Notes: generated from the letters alone by a model not told the origin. A stretch of DNA of 54,540 nucleotides from Nocardia niwae NBRC 108934 = DSM 45340 (GCF_001613465.1 NZ_BDCK01000043.1:1-54540), one strand, 5' to 3'. Shown: positions 1 through 9,005, numbered from the stretch's first letter. Numbers and translations: made by a program.

Positions 1-1
1 T

Positions 2-814
2 ATGAGCTGGCAGATGGCGGGCCCGGCGTGGTTGTTCTGCCCGGCCGATCGCCCCGAACGTTTCGCGAAGGCCGCGGCCGCGGCCGATGTGGTGATCCTC
101 GACCTCGAGGACGGCGTCGCCGCGCACGACAAGGCGGCGGCGCGCGAGGCGCTGCTGGATACGCCGTTGGACCCCGAGACCACGGTGGTGCGGGTCAACG
201 CGGCGGGCACGCGGGATCACGCGCTCGATCTGGCGGCGCTGGCCGACACCGCCTACCGGCGGCTCATGCTGCCGAAATGCGAGGCGGCCGAGCAGGTCGC
301 GGCGCTGTCGGAGCACGAGGTGATCGCGCTGATCGAGTCGCCGCTCGGCGCGCTCACGGTCGGCCAGGCGATGACGGCGCGCAACGCGATCGGCGTCATG
401 TGGGGCGCGGAGGATCTGGTCGCCGGGCTCGGCGGCACCGCGAGCAGGCACGCCGACGGCAGCTACCGCGATGTGGCCCGGCACGTGCGCTCCACCACGC
501 TGCTGGCCGCCAAGGCGTACGGCAAGTTCGCGCTGGACTCGGTGTATCTGAACATTCGCGACCTGGACGGGCTGCGCGCGGAGGCCGAGGACGCGGTCGC
601 GATCGGCTTCGACGCCAAGGTCGCGATCCACCCGAGCCAGGTGCCGGTGCTGCGGGCCGCCTACGCGCCCTCGGAGGAAGAGCTCACCTGGGCCCGGCGG
701 GTGCTGGAAGAAACGCCGAAGCACCGCGGGGTCTTCGCCTTCGAGGGCAGGATGGTCGATGGCCCCGTGTTCCGGCACGCCGAGCAGATCGTGCGGCGCG
801 CCGACCGCGCCTGA
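2..814 (+). CDS. HpcH/HpaI aldolase / citrate lyase-type CoA-ester lyase (CitE-like)
   Basis: Encodes a 270-aa TIM-barrel lyase that cleaves 3-hydroxyacyl-CoA esters into acetyl-CoA and an oxo-acid. Family landmarks are visible: DLEDGV at residues 34-39, the CoA/substrate arginine in RVNA (about R64), metal ligands in IESPLG (E112) and WGAEDL (D138), and the C-terminal GFDAKVAIHPSQ segment. The length matches single-domain CitE-like enzymes. The ATG at base 2 is the first start seen; M5 or a start beyond the left edge is also possible. The next gene begins 31 bases downstream and is an acetoacetyl-CoA synthetase. This recalls the M. tuberculosis Rv2498c enzyme, which acts on 3-hydroxy-3-methylglutaryl-CoA and citramalyl-CoA in leucine and itaconate breakdown. 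The exact substrate is inferred from this context only. Confidence 0.88.
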   Translation: MSWQMAGPAWLFCPADRPERFAKAAAAADVVILDLEDGVAAHDKAAAREALLDTPLDPETTVVRVNAAGTRDHALDLAALADTAYRRLMLPKCEAAEQVAALSEHEVIALIESPLGALTVGQAMTARNAIGVMWGAEDLVAGLGGTASRHADGSYRDVARHVRSTTLLAAKAYGKFALDSVYLNIRDLDGLRAEAEDAVAIGFDAKVAIHPSQVPVLRAAYAPSEEELTWARRVLEETPKHRGVFAFEGRMVDGPVFRHAEQIVRRADRA

Positions 815-845
815 GCACCGAGTTTCCACAGTCAGGAGGACCGCG

Positions 846-2795
846 ATGCAACCGCAATGGGTGCCGACCGCAGAAGACGTCGCCCAGGCGACCATCACCG
901 ACTTCGCACGATTCGTCGCCGATCGCACCGGAGTGCGCACGGCCGACTATCACGCGCTGTGGCAATGGTCGGTCCAGGATCTTCCCGGGTTCTGGCACGC
1001 GCTGTGGGACTATTTCGAGCTCGGCGAGATCGCGGGCGAGGTGCTGGCGAGCGCCGAGATGCCGGGGGCGCAATGGTTTCCCGGCACCCGGCTGAACTAC
1101 GTCGACCAGGTGATCCGGCAGCTGCGCACCGACCGGCCCGCGATCAAGGCGGTCAGCGAGGACGCGCCGATTCGCGAAGTCTCCTGGGCCGAATTGATCG
1201 ACCACACCGCCGCTTTCGCGCAGACCCTGCGTGGTCTGGGCGTGCGCCCCGGTGACCGGGTGGCCGGGTATCTGCCGAATATCCCGGAGGCGGTGGTCGC
1301 GTTCCTGGCCACCGCGAGCATCGGCGCGGTCTGGAGCGCCTGCGGGCAGGACTATTCGCCCAAGGCCGCGCTGGATCGGCTCGGGCAGCTCGAACCCACC
1401 GTTCTGGTCACCGCCGACGGCTACCGCTTCGGCGGCAAAGCGCACGACAAGCGCGACGACGTCGCCGCCTTGCGCGCGGGTCTGGACACTCTGAAGGGCA
1501 CGGTCGTGGTCTCCCGGCTAGGGCTCGAGGTACCGGACGCGACTTCGTGGGAGGGCGCGGTGACCAGCACCGAGTCGGCGCCCCCGGTGATCACCACGGA
1601 ATCGGTGAGTTTCGACCATCCGCTGTGGATCGTGTTCTCCTCCGGCACCACCGGCCTGCCGAAGGGCATCGTGCACGGCCACGGCGGGGTGTTGCTCGAA
1701 CACCTCAAAGCCGTTGCACTGCAATCTGATATCGGATCCGAAGACACCTTCTTCTGGTACACCAGCCCGAGCTGGATGATGTGGAACTTCCAGATCGCGG
1801 GCCTGCTGGCCGGGGCCACCATCGTCACCTACGACGGCAGCCCGACCGCCCCGGCTCCCGACGCGCTGTGGCGGATCGCCGCCGAGGTCGGCGCCACCGT
1901 GCTGGGGGCGAGCCCCGGCTACGTGCTGGCGTGCATCAAAGCGGGCTCGGTGCCGCGCACGGATCACGACCTGTCGGCGCTGCGCACCGTCGGCATCACC
2001 GGCTCCTCGCTGCCCACCTCCTCGGCGCTGTGGCTGGGCGAGAACGTCGGCGAGCACGTCCAGGTGTCCTCGATCAGCGGGGGCACCGACGTGGTGTCCG
2101 CGTTCGTCGGCGGCGTGCGCACCGTGCCGGTGTGGCCGGGCGAGCTCTCGGCGCCCTATCTCGGGGTGGCGCTGGACGCCTACGACCCGGCGGGGCAGCC
2201 GGTGCGCGGCGAGGTGGGCGAACTCGTCGTCACCGCCCCGATGCCGTCCATGCCGGTCTCCTTCTGGCGCGACGAGGACGGAAAGCGTTATCACGACGCC
2301 TATTTCGACGTGTACCCCGGCGTGTGGCGGCACGGCGACTGGATCACCATCACCGAGCACCACAGCGTGATCGTGCACGGACGCTCGGACTCCACGCTCA
2401 ACCGGCACGGCATCCGGATGGGCAGCGCCGATATCTACCAGTCCGTCGAACGGCTCCCGGAGATCGCCGAGGCCCTGGTGATCGGCGCCGAACAGCCGGA
2501 CGGGGGCTACTGGATGCCGCTGTTCGTGACGCTGGCCCCCGGCGCGGAACTCACCGACGAACTGAAGACCCGCATCAACGGCACCATCCGCACCGAGGTC
2601 TCCCCCCGCCACGTCCCCGACGAGATCATCCTCGCCCCCGGCATCCCGCACACCCGCACCGGCAAGAAGCTCGAGGTACCGATCAAGAAACTGTTCCAGG
2701 GCGCCGACCCGGCCCGCGTCGTCGAACGCAGCGCCGTGGACAACCCGGACCTGCTCGACTGGTACAGCGCGATCCGGCCCGGCGGGCGGAGCTGA
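846..2795 (+). CDS. Acetoacetate--CoA ligase (acetoacetyl-CoA synthetase)
   Basis: Encodes 649 aa, the usual length for this family of ANL adenylate-forming enzymes, which turn acetoacetate, ATP and CoA into acetoacetyl-CoA. The start is ATG 846 behind an AGGAGG-like site at 834-840; an open frame extends further upstream but overlaps the previous gene and lacks such a site. The N-terminal acetyl-CoA-synthetase cap (about 1-100) is rich in W and F. The P-loop SSGTTGLPKG lies near residue 265, NRHGIRMGSADIYQ is the hinge region, and GKKLEVP near residue 605 carries the catalytic lysine. Together with the upstream lyase it forms a logical pair: the lyase releases acetoacetate and this enzyme re-activates it. 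The pair is probably the tail of a longer catabolic operon that lies to the left. Confidence 0.9.
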   Translation: MQPQWVPTAEDVAQATITDFARFVADRTGVRTADYHALWQWSVQDLPGFWHALWDYFELGEIAGEVLASAEMPGAQWFPGTRLNYVDQVIRQLRTDRPAIKAVSEDAPIREVSWAELIDHTAAFAQTLRGLGVRPGDRVAGYLPNIPEAVVAFLATASIGAVWSACGQDYSPKAALDRLGQLEPTVLVTADGYRFGGKAHDKRDDVAALRAGLDTLKGTVVVSRLGLEVPDATSWEGAVTSTESAPPVITTESVSFDHPLWIVFSSGTTGLPKGIVHGHGGVLLEHLKAVALQSDIGSEDTFFWYTSPSWMMWNFQIAGLLAGATIVTYDGSPTAPAPDALWRIAAEVGATVLGASPGYVLACIKAGSVPRTDHDLSALRTVGITGSSLPTSSALWLGENVGEHVQVSSISGGTDVVSAFVGGVRTVPVWPGELSAPYLGVALDAYDPAGQPVRGEVGELVVTAPMPSMPVSFWRDEDGKRYHDAYFDVYPGVWRHGDWITITEHHSVIVHGRSDSTLNRHGIRMGSADIYQSVERLPEIAEALVIGAEQPDGGYWMPLFVTLAPGAELTDELKTRINGTIRTEVSPRHVPDEIILAPGIPHTRTGKKLEVPIKKLFQGADPARVVERSAVDNPDLLDWYSAIRPGGRS

Positions 2796-2843
2796 GGGGC
2801 CCGAGCGGCTGCGGCGCAGCAGGTTCGCGCAGAACGCGACAGC

Positions 2844-3020
2844 TTATTCGAGGCTGCCCTGTGGCACGACCCAGATATGGGGTTGCCTCGTCACCGCCGC
2901 GATGTGTTCGAAATCCGCGTCGTAATGGACAGTACAGCCCCATGGAACTCGGCCACTGCGGCAGTGAGCAGATCTACGATCCCCGCGGCTCGATGGTCAG
3001 TTCGATTGTCACGCAGTGGT
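2844..3020 (-). pseudogene. C-terminal remnant of a PIN-domain (VapC-type) toxin, frameshifted
   Basis: Reading leftward on the minus strand, one frame gives DHRAAGIVDLLTAAVAEFHG and a second gives HYDADFEHIAAVTRQPHIW followed by VVPQGSLE and a stop (TAA at 2844-2846). Joined, these match the last third of VapC-like PIN ribonucleases, including the conserved HYDADF...IAAVTGQ segment. The two parts are out of frame by one base near 2935-2945, the N-terminal half with the first acidic residues is missing, and no start codon serves it. It is therefore a decayed toxin gene. No cognate VapB-like antitoxin is visible. The right boundary is approximate. Confidence 0.6.
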
Positions 3021-3028
3021 GTTCGGGC

Positions 3029-3211
3029 CTATCTCCGGTAGCCGCGCCCGCCGATGGACGCGGTGAAGACCGCCGCCCGCGCGCCACGGGCGGCGTCCAG
3101 GTTGCGCTTCTCCTGCGGGGTGAGCCGATAGCGCGCCGTGATCCGCCGTACCGCGGCGATCACGGCGCCGAGCACCGGGATGGGGTCTACCGGTGGTAAA
3201 GCCAACGCCAT
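3029..3211 (-). CDS. Small hypothetical protein (60 aa)
   Basis: I do not recognise this gene. It starts at ATG 3211 (minus strand) with a clear AAGGAG site six bases upstream, which is the main reason to accept it. The protein begins with a hydrophobic, proline-containing stretch (about residues 2-22, MALALPPVDPIPVLGAVIAA) and continues with a basic helix around RYRLTPQEKRNLDAARGAR. It sits just upstream, on the same strand, of the PIN-toxin remnant, but does not resemble a VapB antitoxin. It could be a membrane-associated small protein or a fragment left after the toxin locus decayed. Confidence 0.45.
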   Translation of the reverse strand: MALALPPVDPIPVLGAVIAAVRRITARYRLTPQEKRNLDAARGARAAVFTASIGGRGYRR

Positions 3212-3886
3212 GACGAACTCCTTACCAGAATACGCACGGGTACAGGCGAATTCGAGTGAATACGAGCGGTGGATCGTGACCGTTCGAATGACGGGCCGCC
3301 GCTGGCTTCGTCGCGGCGGCGATTGCCATGAGGCCGGGCGTAGAGGTGCGGTGAGCGCAGCCGTTACGACGAACGTGCCCGGAGCACGGGTGGCGGCTGC
3401 CGTCTATCGATCAGCCGATTTCCTCCACCCGATAGGTGCGCTCTCGAGGTCGGCCTTGGACCAACCCCCTGGCTCCACCCCTCAGGCAGGCTCGATGCAA
3501 CAACACTGTCCGCGAATGCGCGATCTCGAGATTTGCGAATTGTCATGTGCTCGGTGAAACGCTCGTCACGGAGCTTACGATGATTCTGTGACGGGACTGG
3601 TGCTCCCCGGCCGATCAGAATTGCAGAACTCAGGCTGGAAGGAGCCCGACCTTACTGTGCCATTGCGGACTGGCCCGTTGAGCGGGACCGAGCCCATGGT
3701 CGATCAGCCGATAATACGGCGATCGATGCAGGATCCGACGCTGAATCCGACATAAGTGCTCGTTGCCGAAACAGGGGACTGCCGACGAACCGTAAGCAGC
3801 AATTGGCTGTCGACCGCTTCCCGACCAGCGACTCAGCTGATCCCGGTGAAGCGGCGGATCAATAATCACGAAACCCGGGGAATCTG
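3212..3886. other. Intergenic region, nothing recognised
   Basis: About 675 bases separate the small minus-strand ORF from the EACC1 gene. Composition is visibly less GC-rich than in the NRPS genes: 55% GC in the line at 3721-3780 against about 82% in the line at 30001-30060. The open frames here (for example minus strand 3630-3869) have no family resemblance and no ribosome binding site. I see no RNA gene or strong hairpin. It probably carries the promoter of the EACC1-caspase pair, but no clear -35/-10 pair can be defended. Confidence 0.5.
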
Positions 3887-4273
3887 ATGCGCGAACAGAT
3901 GGAATTCACAGTCGTCGAGGTCGGTGCGGACCCTGAACGGCTGAGCTGGGACAGTGATCTGCTCCTCGCCGAACTGCGCGAACTCGACTTCGATGACATC
4001 GGCCGTCCCACCGGAGGCCCGGCTTCCGCGCGAACGCGGGCAGGTGATGTAACGGCGGTCGCTTCGATCATCGCGATCGTGTCCTCGCCTGCCGTGACAC
4101 AGGCCGCGATCGAGGTCGTCAAAAGTTGGCTTACTCGACGCGACCACGGCGTCGTGCGAGTGAAGCTCGATGACGACGAGATCGAGATCCCCGTCGCTTC
4201 GACCGACGAGAAGCGCAAGCTTCTCGCCGCATTCTTAGCCCGTCATCGAGCTCCGAACCATGGCAAAACGTAG
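3887..4273 (+). CDS. Effector-associated constant component 1 (EACC1)-like protein
   Basis: Encodes 128 aa. The layout is that of the actinobacterial EACC1 family: an N-terminal strand-rich part, a linker with the ARTRAGDVTAV signature (about residues 48-58), a hydrophobic helix (VASIIAIVSSPAVTQAAIEV, about 58-77), SWLTRR, and a C-terminal VRVKLDDDEIEIP hairpin ending in a helix. Proteins of this type occur next to caspase- or trypsin-like effectors in predicted biological-conflict or cell-death systems of mycelial bacteria. Here the stop codon overlaps the start of the caspase gene by 14 bases, so the two are translationally coupled. The start ATG 3887 follows a GGGG-AATCTG site; ATG 3899 is an alternative. 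Its biochemical role is not known; a regulatory or coupling subunit is inferred. Confidence 0.75.
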   Translation: MREQMEFTVVEVGADPERLSWDSDLLLAELRELDFDDIGRPTGGPASARTRAGDVTAVASIIAIVSSPAVTQAAIEVVKSWLTRRDHGVVRVKLDDDEIEIPVASTDEKRKLLAAFLARHRAPNHGKT

Positions 4274-6425
4274 TCTGATCATCGCGAATCAGCATTACCG
4301 CGATCCCGCGTTCGCCGAATTGCCCGGCGCGGCGCACGACGCGACCGAACTCGAGTCGGTCCTAGCCGATCCGAAAATCGGCGGATTCGAGGTCGAAGTG
4401 CTGCGGGATGCTACGGCGGCCGAGTGCCGCATGGCGATCGAACGATTCTTCCGCGACGCCCACGGTGACGATCTGCTGCTTCTGCACATGTCCTGTCACG
4501 GTCAGAAGGACCTGCAGAATTGCTTGTTCATGATCGGCACGGATTCGATGAAAGCCTATATCGCGTCGACGGGCATCGACTCGGCCTTCATCAACGATCA
4601 GATTGAGAGTAGTCGTTCGAACAAGACGGTGCTGCTGCTCGACTGCTGCTATAGCGGCGCATACTTCCATCGCAGGCGCCCAAGGTCCGCACCGGACTCC
4701 GTCGACGTCACGGAACCTTTCTTCGGGCAGGGCCGTGTAGTCATCACCGCCTCGACGTCGCTGCAGTTCAGTCACGAATCGGAAGCCAGCAGCCGCGTCA
4801 CCAACGAACCGTCGGTGTTCACCAGTGCCGTCGTGCACGGATTACGCACTGGCGCAGCCGATCTCAACGGTGATGGCTTGATAAGCATCGATGAGCTCTA
4901 CACCTACGTACACGATTCGGTGAAACGCCGCACCCCGCACCAGACGCCGACTCGCAGCGTGTCCAGGGTGCAGGGCCCGCTGTTCATCGCCAAGAACGTG
5001 GCCGGTCGACCATCGGATGAAACCACTCCCATAGCACCGCCCGAGCCGGAGCCGGAGCCGGGGTGGAAGAGTTTGTGGAGCCCTTCCAACATCGGGATGG
5101 CGCTGCTCGTTGCCGGCGTGACGGCGACGTATCTGCTCTGGCCGGACTCCGGCCCCGAGCCTGTCGAACGAACCCTCGAGATCGCCGAGCCGGGCGACAC
5201 GGCCGAGCTGACCTTTGAAGGACGAGCCGGTCAAAAGGTATTCGTCGACGTCACCTCGTCGACTTTTCCGTCGCAGTGCGGGCTTCCCGTCTTGCGAGAT
5301 CCGACCGGAAATCAGATCGCCAACGGCTGCACGTCCAGTAACGGCACAGGTTACATAGACGGCACAGCGCTGCGAGCGGACGGTCGATACACCGTCTTAC
5401 TGGACCCTGCGAACAATGCCACCGGAAAAGCCACCGCACGTGTTATCGATGTGACCGACCAGGACGCGGAGATCGCCCTGGACGGATCACCGATAACCGC
5501 CGCCATCGAGGCGCCCGGCGCGGTAAGCAAACTTCGATTCACCGCCGCTGCCGGTCAAAAAGTATTCGTCAAGGTCAGTTCCTCGACCCTGCCTGCACTG
5601 TGCGGGGTCCTCGAATTGCGGGACCCGTCCGACAAGGAGATCGCCAACGGGTGCACCTACAACGATGGCACCGGGTATATCGACACCGCACGGCTTACAT
5701 CGCCCGGGGAATACACGATCGTGGTGGATCCAGACGCCAACGCAACCGGCAAGGCCCAGGTGCAGCTTTTCAACGTCGTAGACCAAGAGAAGAGGATTAC
5801 TCCGAACGGGCCGCACGTCACCTCGTCCATCGAACAGCCCGGCGCGGTCAGCAAGCTGCGGTTCACCGGCACCGCCGGTCAGCGGGTGTCCGTAGTGGTC
5901 GACTCCTCGACATTGCCCGCCCAATGCGGAGTCCTCGAGCTGCGGGATCGAGCCGGCAAAGAACTCGACAGCGAGTGCATTGATCAGAACGGCGCCGGCT
6001 TCATCAAGAATACGATCCTGCCGGCGGCGGGGGAGTACACGATCGTGGTGGATCCAGGCGACTACGCGACCGGTACGTCCCAGGTGCGGCTTTTCGACGT
6101 TGTCGACCAGGACACGACAATCGCCCCGGACGGGCCACCGGTTACCTCCTCCATCGAACAGCCCGGTGCCATCAGCAAGCTCCGGTTCACCGGCACCGCC
6201 GGTCAGCAGGTGTCCATAGTGGTCAGCACCTCGACACTGCCTGCAGAGTGTGGAGTTCTCAAATTATGGGATCGAGCAGGCAAGGAGCTCTACAGCGAGT
6301 GCATCGAGAAGGATGGCACAGGGCGCATCACTACGACATTGCCCAACGCTGACGAGTACACAATCACAGTCGACCCGTCCGGGACCGTGACCGGCGACTC
6401 CCAAGTGCGGCTGTATACCGGCTGA
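4260..6425 (+). CDS. Membrane-anchored caspase-family protease with four C-terminal Cys-paired repeats
   Basis: Encodes 721 aa. Residues 1-245 form a caspase/metacaspase-like domain (peptidase clan CD) with the catalytic dyad visible as H80 in HMSCHG and C130 in LLLDCCYSG. A proline/glutamate-rich linker (about 258-268) leads to one predicted membrane helix (about 277-294). Four tandem repeats of about 108 residues follow (about 306-402, 414-509, 523-617, 630-721), resembling PPC-type beta-sandwich domains. Each repeat has two cysteines exactly 17 residues apart (C340/C357, C448/C465, C556/C573, C664/C681), which suits disulfides outside the membrane. The protease would face the cytoplasm. 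Repeats 3 and 4 are nearly identical in their first strands, pointing to recent duplication. The start ATG 4260 lies inside the EACC1 gene. A role in programmed death or defence is inferred from the family, not shown here. Confidence 0.82.
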   Translation: MAKRSLIIANQHYRDPAFAELPGAAHDATELESVLADPKIGGFEVEVLRDATAAECRMAIERFFRDAHGDDLLLLHMSCHGQKDLQNCLFMIGTDSMKAYIASTGIDSAFINDQIESSRSNKTVLLLDCCYSGAYFHRRRPRSAPDSVDVTEPFFGQGRVVITASTSLQFSHESEASSRVTNEPSVFTSAVVHGLRTGAADLNGDGLISIDELYTYVHDSVKRRTPHQTPTRSVSRVQGPLFIAKNVAGRPSDETTPIAPPEPEPEPGWKSLWSPSNIGMALLVAGVTATYLLWPDSGPEPVERTLEIAEPGDTAELTFEGRAGQKVFVDVTSSTFPSQCGLPVLRDPTGNQIANGCTSSNGTGYIDGTALRADGRYTVLLDPANNATGKATARVIDVTDQDAEIALDGSPITAAIEAPGAVSKLRFTAAAGQKVFVKVSSSTLPALCGVLELRDPSDKEIANGCTYNDGTGYIDTARLTSPGEYTIVVDPDANATGKAQVQLFNVVDQEKRITPNGPHVTSSIEQPGAVSKLRFTGTAGQRVSVVVDSSTLPAQCGVLELRDRAGKELDSECIDQNGAGFIKNTILPAAGEYTIVVDPGDYATGTSQVRLFDVVDQDTTIAPDGPPVTSSIEQPGAISKLRFTGTAGQQVSIVVSTSTLPAECGVLKLWDRAGKELYSECIEKDGTGRITTTLPNADEYTITVDPSGTVTGDSQVRLYTG

Positions 6426-6563
6426 GCCCACGGGCCTCTCGGGCCCGAGCAGTGACGGCGCGGTGACGCGTAATTGACGGCGGGTGTGGACGATGGGCTC
6501 GCGACGACGACTTGCTCTGCGAGGCCCTGCGCAGAGACCGCACCGAATCCCGAGGGAAAAGCC

Positions 6564-9005
6564 ATGACCGCTACGTCCGCAGAAATGGAGGCCTATGCTC
6601 CGGCCTCCCCGTTCGCCGAGACTTTTCAGCTGGTGTCCGATGGTGAGAGTCCAGGTTTCGGCTCGGAGACATTGCCTCCGGTAACCGAGATGGAATCGCC
6701 ATTCCGATCGGAATACGAGCGGGAGACCGGCCCGAATGAGGCGAGTCCAGAGCGTGCAGCGTACGAGACGATGGTCTCGAGCTTGTACGAGATGGAATTC
6801 GGCGAAGCGCTGTACGAATTGGCGGCAGACGCAGCCGCAACGCTCGGCGAACAGTCCGAAGAGGTTCAGGCCCGCGACGGCGAGCAATTCCTCGAACACT
6901 ATATGACCCCGCTCGTCACCGAAGCCGAGGCCATGCTCGATCGTTACGCCGAGCAGTACATGCAGCACGACATCACCACCAGCTCCGAGGACGAGCTCGA
7001 CCGGCTGTTCGAGTCCATCCAGCCGAGTTTCGAGCACATGTCGCCGGCGTTCGAGAACTTCCTCGGCAAATTGTGGAAGAAGGCCAAGGCGGTCGCCCGC
7101 GGCGCGGTGCGACTGGCGAAGAAGGGCATCGCCGCGGTCGGCAAGATCATCCCGCTCGGTTGGATCTTCGGCAAGCTGAAGAAGCTCATCCGGCCGCTGC
7201 TGAAGCGGGTGCTCAAACTCGCGCTCGGGCGGCTTCCGGTCGCCTTGCGGCCAGCGGCACGCAAGCTTGCCGGCCGGCTGTTCCGTGAGCAGGAACAGTG
7301 GGCAGGCGAAACCGAGTCGTTCAGCGGTTTCGAGGAAGTCGAAACCGAAGCCATCGCCGAGGCGCTCGCGCACCCGGATCCCGACACCATTCAACGTGAA
7401 TTCGACGCGACGGTAGCCAGTCTGTTCTTCACCGAACAGGAGAGCGAGCAAGAATCGATCCAGGCCGAAGCGACCGAGCAGGCCGAGGAGGAAGCCGAAG
7501 ACCGGCTGGCCGACCTCGATTCCGCCCGCGAGCAGTTCATCCGCGACGTCACCCAGGCCCCTTCCGGCGGCGACGTCACCGAAGCGATGGAGAACTTCGT
7601 CCCGGCGATCATGGGCGCACTCAAGCTCGGCATCAACATCATCGGCCGGAAAAAGGTGGTCGGCTTCCTCGCCAAGTACCTCGGCAGGCTCGTACGGCCC
7701 TACGTGGGAGCGGATGTCGCGAAGCCCCTGTCGAAGGCCATCGTGTCCACCGGGATGAGTCTGGTGGGACTGGAGGTCCCGGCGGAGCAGAACAGGCTCG
7801 CCGGCGAGGCCGTGGCCGGCGCGGTCGAAGGGACCATCCGCCGAGTGGCGGAGCAAGGTCAGGAGGTTTTCGAAGATCAACGTCTGCTCGAGGCAGCCGT
7901 GCAGGAAGCCTTCACCGAGGCCGCCGCGGAATCGTTCCCCCCGGACATGATTCGCGAGGAATACCAGGAGGTGACCGCGAAAGCGGCTGCCCGCGGCACC
8001 TGGGTACTGCGCCCGGCCACCGGCAGGCGACGGTACAAGCGGTATACCCGCGTGCTCGATGTCACGGTGAGCCGGCCGACGGCCCGGATGGTCACCGGAT
8101 TCGGGGCAGTACCACTCGCGGCGATCTTGCAGGCGCGCCTCGGGGTCGCAGCACCGCTGACCTGCAAGGCGTACCTGTACGAAGCGATCGTCGGAACCAA
8201 TCTGTCCACGATCGCCCGGCTCGAACGCGACGTACCCGGTCTCGGGCCGAACGCCTCCCTCGGCTGGAAGTTGTTCCTGCCTTTGACCAGGCAGACGGCC
8301 GCCGCCCTGTTCGGTGAACCCGGACTGGGCCGGGATGTGGCGAACCACTTCCTGATGTCACCTCACCGGATCGCGGTGGGTCAGCGGTTCGTGATTCTCG
8401 TTCCGGAAGGCGGTCGGCGCATCCCACCGGATGCCCGCACCGTCACGCCACGGCGGCCGGTCGGGCGCACCAGCCAGGTCAACCTGACGTTGAACATCCC
8501 CGCATCGCAGGCGCAGATCTACATCCACCTCAATGAGACCGACACCCAAGCGGTGGCCGCGTCGATGCGCCGCGGCGAATCGGTGACCCCGGTGCTCGTG
8601 CTGCTCGAGAGCATTTACGTCGCCTCGCTGCGAAGCATGTTCTCCGGCAATGTCACTCGGCATGTCAAAGTCGTGCACGAGACGGCTGCGGGCGAACAGT
8701 TCGCAGGTAGGGCACTGTCCCTGGTAGGTCTGCAACTGCTCATGAAGATCGGCGCCAAGATCATCGACTGGATCGGTGTGGCGCTGTCGGAGTACTTCAC
8801 CCGGCAACGCCAGGATTTCCTCACGGCGGCGGACAAACCGGTCAACGGAGTGACCATCATCGTCACCGCACGGCACCATTCGATGATGCAGGTGCTGGAC
8901 AAGGCCCTGCGCGGCGACGGGGTCGGCGCCGCGATCGCCTTGACCAAGGCGCTGCTGCTGCGCGCCGAGATCGGCGTGCGCACCGTCGCGGGGTTCCAGT
9001 CATGA
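6564..9005 (+). CDS. Uncharacterised 813-aa protein with cationic helical segment
   Basis: I do not recognise a named family. ATG 6564 is chosen because GAGGGAAAA precedes it; a TTG at 6474 would add 30 residues without a better site. The N-terminus is acidic and disordered-looking, with short repeated motifs SPFAETF (15-21) and ESPFRSEYE (44-52). Residues 167-240 are strongly cationic and amphipathic (LWKKAKAVARGAVRLAKKG, then KLKKLIRPLLKRVLKLALGR). An acidic coiled-coil-like stretch follows around 285-330 (EQESEQESIQAEATEQAEEE). Hydrophobic glycine-rich helices (about 350-400) and a long mixed C-terminal half without catalytic signature complete it. There is no signal peptide. Its stop overlaps the next start (ATGA), so it is the first gene of a coupled four-gene unit that begins 138 bases after the caspase gene. 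A membrane-active or structural role is only a guess. Confidence 0.7.
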   Translation: MTATSAEMEAYAPASPFAETFQLVSDGESPGFGSETLPPVTEMESPFRSEYERETGPNEASPERAAYETMVSSLYEMEFGEALYELAADAAATLGEQSEEVQARDGEQFLEHYMTPLVTEAEAMLDRYAEQYMQHDITTSSEDELDRLFESIQPSFEHMSPAFENFLGKLWKKAKAVARGAVRLAKKGIAAVGKIIPLGWIFGKLKKLIRPLLKRVLKLALGRLPVALRPAARKLAGRLFREQEQWAGETESFSGFEEVETEAIAEALAHPDPDTIQREFDATVASLFFTEQESEQESIQAEATEQAEEEAEDRLADLDSAREQFIRDVTQAPSGGDVTEAMENFVPAIMGALKLGINIIGRKKVVGFLAKYLGRLVRPYVGADVAKPLSKAIVSTGMSLVGLEVPAEQNRLAGEAVAGAVEGTIRRVAEQGQEVFEDQRLLEAAVQEAFTEAAAESFPPDMIREEYQEVTAKAAARGTWVLRPATGRRRYKRYTRVLDVTVSRPTARMVTGFGAVPLAAILQARLGVAAPLTCKAYLYEAIVGTNLSTIARLERDVPGLGPNASLGWKLFLPLTRQTAAALFGEPGLGRDVANHFLMSPHRIAVGQRFVILVPEGGRRIPPDARTVTPRRPVGRTSQVNLTLNIPASQAQIYIHLNETDTQAVAASMRRGESVTPVLVLLESIYVASLRSMFSGNVTRHVKVVHETAAGEQFAGRALSLVGLQLLMKIGAKIIDWIGVALSEYFTRQRQDFLTAADKPVNGVTIIVTARHHSMMQVLDKALRGDGVGAAIALTKALLLRAEIGVRTVAGFQS

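Noticed and set aside
3630..3869. 79-aa minus-strand frame in the intergenic region
   Set aside because: No ribosome binding site, no family resemblance and no coding-like composition.
4860..4900. EF-hand-like loop (DLNGDGLISIDEL) as a separate calcium-binding domain in the caspase
   Set aside because: This DxxGDGxISxDEL stretch is a common part of this caspase family near its C-terminal end; a separate EF-hand domain is not supported.
6264..8348. 694-aa minus-strand frame opposite the 813-aa protein gene
   Set aside because: No domain, no ribosome binding site, composition typical of an antisense frame; the plus-strand gene is coupled to its neighbour and has better signals.
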